Of a stretch of DNA of 25,383 bases, positions 23,558 to 25,383 are shown piece by piece. Origin of the DNA: a virus. The translations under genes were made by a program, and so were the position numbers. The stretch is from positions 1 to 25,383 of the IMG/VR virus record IMGVR_UViG_3300022658_000321; one strand, 5' to 3'. The notes beneath the pieces were generated by a model. That model was given only the letters and a program-made list of their open reading frames with translations, was not told the DNA's origin and did not search any database. Position 1 is the first letter of the stretch. The number at the start of each line of letters is the position of its first letter.

Positions 23558-24021
23558 ACGCTATTCAAAAAAGTTTAGCCGCCATCGTTGGTTCGGCCGC
23601 TGCAGCCGGTCTGCTGGTTTTGACACCAGCGGAAGAGGGTACTGTCTACAAGACCTATAAAGACTTGGGCGGTGTTCTCACCTATTGCACCGGCGCGACC
23701 GAGAATGCGATCTGGGGCAAGACATATACGCCGGCCGAGTGCAAAGTCCAGCTCGATAGAGACCTGGCACGGCATGCTGAAGGTGTTATGGAGTGCGTTC
23801 CTGTACCGCTGACCGATGGGCAGAAAATCGCTTTTGTCGATGCGGCATACAACGTCGGCATCAAAGCATTCTGCGACTCATCGATGGCCAAGAAAGCGAA
23901 TGCTGGTGATTTGGTCGGTTCGTGCGATGCATTGATGCTCTGGAATAAAGTCGGCGGTAAGGTAGTTGCTGGCATCACTAAACGAAGGGCGCAAGAGAGG
24001 GAAATATGCTTGAAAAAGTAA
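23554..24021 (+). CDS. SAR endolysin (GH24 lysozyme)
   Basis: 155 residues. It hydrolyses the MurNAc-GlcNAc bond of peptidoglycan. The catalytic triad fits the T4 lysozyme pattern exactly: Glu28-x8-Asp37-x5-Thr43 in EGTVYKTYKDLGGVLTYCTG. The N-terminus (residues 7-23, AAIVGSAAAAGLLVLTP) is a weakly hydrophobic Ala/Gly-rich segment typical of signal-arrest-release endolysins, which tether inactive in the membrane and are released when it is depolarised. Several cysteines (45, about 62, 80, 108, 121 and near the C-terminus) could form the disulfides known in P21/P1-type SAR lysozymes. A SAR endolysin predicts a pinholin-type partner nearby. It overlaps Rz by 16 bases. Confidence 0.92.
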   Translation: MNAIQKSLAAIVGSAAAAGLLVLTPAEEGTVYKTYKDLGGVLTYCTGATENAIWGKTYTPAECKVQLDRDLARHAEGVMECVPVPLTDGQKIAFVDAAYNVGIKAFCDSSMAKKANAGDLVGSCDALMLWNKVGGKVVAGITKRRAQEREICLKK

Positions 24022-24536
24022 TTACGTCAGCAGTAGTCGTCATCATCGTCGGAGCAGGTCTGTACGTAGGATATGAACACGTAAAAGACCTGGGCCGTGC
24101 TGAAGTTCAAGCAGAGTGGAATGCCGACAAAGAGCGTCAAGATAAGGCGGCGAAAGCCGCTATTGCTAAGCGTGAAGCTGAAAATATCCAAGTGGCCGCT
24201 GCTCAGGCAGAGACCGTCAAACTCATTAAAAAAGGAGAGGCAAATGAAAAAGCACGTAGCGATGCTATTAATGCCGCTGCTCTTAGTAGCATGCGCAGCG
24301 ACCCCAGAAGTCAAGGTCGTGGACTTACCGGAACCACCAAAGCCGAAGATCCCAGCGAGTCTGATAAGAACACTACCGGAGCCTGGCTACTTTCAAACGC
24401 AGGGCTGCAAGATTTATTCGCTCGTTTGCGATACGCAGACGAAATAGTCGCTGGTTGCAGGGCGCAGCAAACGTTTTTATACGATAACGATTTAATAGAA
24501 AGGAATCACGATGGCATGGATCAACCCGCTCGATAG
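24006..24536 (+). CDS. Rz: Rz-like inner-membrane spanin (i-spanin)
   Basis: 176 residues with GAGAGGGA before the ATG. One N-terminal membrane anchor (VITSAVVVIIVGAGLYVGY, about residues 5-23) precedes a long periplasmic Ala/Lys/Glu-rich coiled coil (AEVQAEWNADKERQDKAAKAA...) and a compact C-terminal segment (LQDLFARLRYADEIVAGC). With the nested Rz1 lipoprotein it would bridge the envelope and fuse inner and outer membranes in the last step of lysis. It lies directly after the endolysin (16-base overlap) and overlaps the next gene by 26 bases. The low-complexity middle (RSDPRSQGRGLTGTTKAEDP) is where the Rz1 frame is imposed. Confidence 0.88.
   Translation: MLEKVITSAVVVIIVGAGLYVGYEHVKDLGRAEVQAEWNADKERQDKAAKAAIAKREAENIQVAAAQAETVKLIKKGEANEKARSDAINAAALSSMRSDPRSQGRGLTGTTKAEDPSESDKNTTGAWLLSNAGLQDLFARLRYADEIVAGCRAQQTFLYDNDLIERNHDGMDQPAR
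24244..24447 (+). CDS. Rz1: Rz1-like outer-membrane spanin lipoprotein nested in Rz
   Basis: 67 residues entirely inside Rz in the +1 frame. AAAGGAGAGG ends about 4 bases before the ATG at 24244; this is far better than any upstream start in the same frame. MKKHVAMLLMPLLLVAC is a lipoprotein signal with lipobox LVAC and Cys17. The mature part is short and proline-rich (LPEPPKPKIPASLIRTLPEPG), as in Rz1 proteins, and it has two further cysteines near the end. It partners with the i-spanin through C-terminal contacts. Embedded Rz/Rz1 pairs are well known. Confidence 0.88.
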   Translation: MKKHVAMLLMPLLLVACAATPEVKVVDLPEPPKPKIPASLIRTLPEPGYFQTQGCKIYSLVCDTQTK

Positions 24537-24783
24537 AGTTCCACAAATACCGAAGGGCTACGCAAATCATTTTATCTACGCCCAGCTGCTTTACTTGCTG
24601 TTGTTGCTGGTGATGAATTTGTATTGGGCGTTTGTGATAGTGCTGTTGGTAAGCGTAGGCAAAAAAGTTGTCGACTATCGCCGTGAGATGGAACCGTTAA
24701 GTATGTGCGCGGCAAAAGCGGCTGTGTCGATTGCTGGTGGTGCAGTGCCATTTCTGTGCCTGCATTTCGCGTTCGAAATATAA
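24511..24783 (+). CDS. Small membrane protein, possible holin
   Basis: 90 residues with AAAGGA about 9 bases before the ATG. Hydrophobic stretches are FIYAQLLYLLLLLVMNLYWAFVIVLLV (about residues 21-47, long enough for a helical hairpin or one to two passes) and AAVSIAGGAVPFLCLHFAF (about 69-88), separated by basic KKVVDYRREMEP. Size, topology and place in the lysis cassette fit a holin, but the family is not recognised and holins usually precede the endolysin. Its stop is followed after three bases by the convergent integrase stop, with no terminator between. Confidence 0.5.
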   Translation: MAWINPLDRVPQIPKGYANHFIYAQLLYLLLLLVMNLYWAFVIVLLVSVGKKVVDYRREMEPLSMCAAKAAVSIAGGAVPFLCLHFAFEI

Positions 24784-24786
24784 TCA

Positions 24787-25383
24787 TTAGATTTCGGCAT
24801 TTAGATTCTCAATATCATCGATAAACTTAGCCCAGAGCTCGAGAGCAGATCGCCGCTCTGGGATATCGGTTCTAACATCATAAATAGCGTCCATCCCTTG
24901 AAGTTTATGATTGAGAGCAAGTTCAGATATTTCCTTACTTATGCCTAGATTTCTCATATGTCCCTTAGCGGTGCTTCGGGTATCGTGTGGAGTAAATTTT
25001 CGTGTTTCTATTTCTCCGCGTTCAAATGCTCGCGTTATGGCCGCCCAAAGCGTAGTTGGGCCTACGTGGGTGTCGCCATTTCTTGTTCTTCGGTCGTCTC
25101 GCGCCGGAAGTACATATGCTGACGAGCCAGCATATTCTTTTAATTCTAAGAACCATTTTTCGACTGTTGGCGTCAGCGGCACCAGAAAGCCTTGTCTAGT
25201 CTTAACTGCATCATCATGCACAATCCACGTCTTTGCGACAAAATCAATATCCTCCCATTTGGCTTTCGTTAGTTCAATTGAGCGTACGCACGTTGCAAGC
25301 AGAATTCGGAATGCAAGGGCATTGCAGGTTCCTATAAATTCTATATTAGCGAGAAGGGATTGGATTTCCTCTTTTGTAAGCAT
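24787..25383 (-). CDS. Tyrosine-recombinase integrase, C-terminal half (cut by the window edge)
   Basis: 198 residues visible. This is the catalytic domain that joins phage and host attachment sites. All active-site positions are present: Arg34 in ATCVRSIEL, Lys61, His133 and Arg136 in PHDTRS, His159 in ALNHK and nucleophile Tyr168 in AIYDV. The C-terminal ERRSALELWAKFI resembles P4-type integrases, which are usually about 400 residues, so about half the gene lies beyond base 25383 and the Met at the edge is probably internal. It faces the lysis genes tail to tail, 3 bases apart. Confidence 0.92.
   Translation of the reverse strand: MLTKEEIQSLLANIEFIGTCNALAFRILLATCVRSIELTKAKWEDIDFVAKTWIVHDDAVKTRQGFLVPLTPTVEKWFLELKEYAGSSAYVLPARDDRRTRNGDTHVGPTTLWAAITRAFERGEIETRKFTPHDTRSTAKGHMRNLGISKEISELALNHKLQGMDAIYDVRTDIPERRSALELWAKFIDDIENLNAEI

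Noticed and set aside
24097-24243. Longer reading of the Rz1 frame from 24097
   Set aside because: It places a long Lys/Arg-rich tract before the lipoprotein signal and lacks a ribosome site; the start at 24244 has AAAGGAGAGG and a proper lipobox.

Overview
The window is one long stretch of a temperate, HK97/lambdoid-type siphophage, most likely an integrated prophage, running almost entirely on the plus strand. The host cannot be named from the sequence. The gene order (terminase, head, tail, lysis, then a reverse-strand integrase, with replication and antiterminator genes just upstream of the terminase), the roughly balanced base composition and the protein style suggest a betaproteobacterium of the Burkholderiales; this is inference. 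No tRNA, rRNA, CRISPR array or insertion sequence was seen.

Layout. (1) 1-1100: end of the early region, with a lambda P-like replication protein, a 50-residue orphan and a small Q-like late antiterminator. (2) 1100-1590: a non-coding control region with three strong intrinsic terminators, a 12-bp inverted repeat and a promoter-like TTGACT, arranged like a lambda pR'-tR' late switch. (3) 1590-9563: HNH nuclease, probable cos region, small and large terminase, portal (frameshifted), ClpP-type prohead protease, HK97-fold capsid, a small orphan, and four connector or tail-completion proteins. (4) 9590-16158: tail tube, tail assembly chaperones G and G-T joined by a textbook -1 slippery site (A AAA AAC), and a 1676-residue tape measure. 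(5) 16155-22550: tail-tip genes, namely a hub-like protein, a collagen-like fibre, two small tail-tip-type proteins (one behind a lipoprotein signal peptide), an unknown structural protein, and a fibre with a self-cleaving S74 chaperone. (6) 22588-24783: an HNH-like protein and a lysis cassette (coiled-coil membrane protein, SAR endolysin, Rz with nested Rz1, holin-like protein). (7) 24787-25383: the C-terminal half of a tyrosine integrase on the minus strand, cut by the window edge.

How it works together. The late genes form one operon broken by at least six intrinsic terminators, many directly in front of strongly expressed genes (capsid, tail tube, tape measure). That only makes sense if RNA polymerase is modified by a processive antiterminator such as the Q-like protein at 719-1099. 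HNH plus terminase imply cos packaging, with cos likely at 1974-2061.

Most unusual. Four late genes (portal, hub-like tail protein, collagen fibre, small tail protein) each appear to lack exactly one nucleotide, in three cases in a short homopolymer. Restoring one base gives full-length, correctly overlapping genes. This means either a decaying prophage or deletion-type sequencing errors, and it contrasts with the genuine programmed -1 frameshift in the chaperone gene. The gene at 19289-20092 puts a tail-type domain behind a lipobox and is the best candidate for something functionally new.
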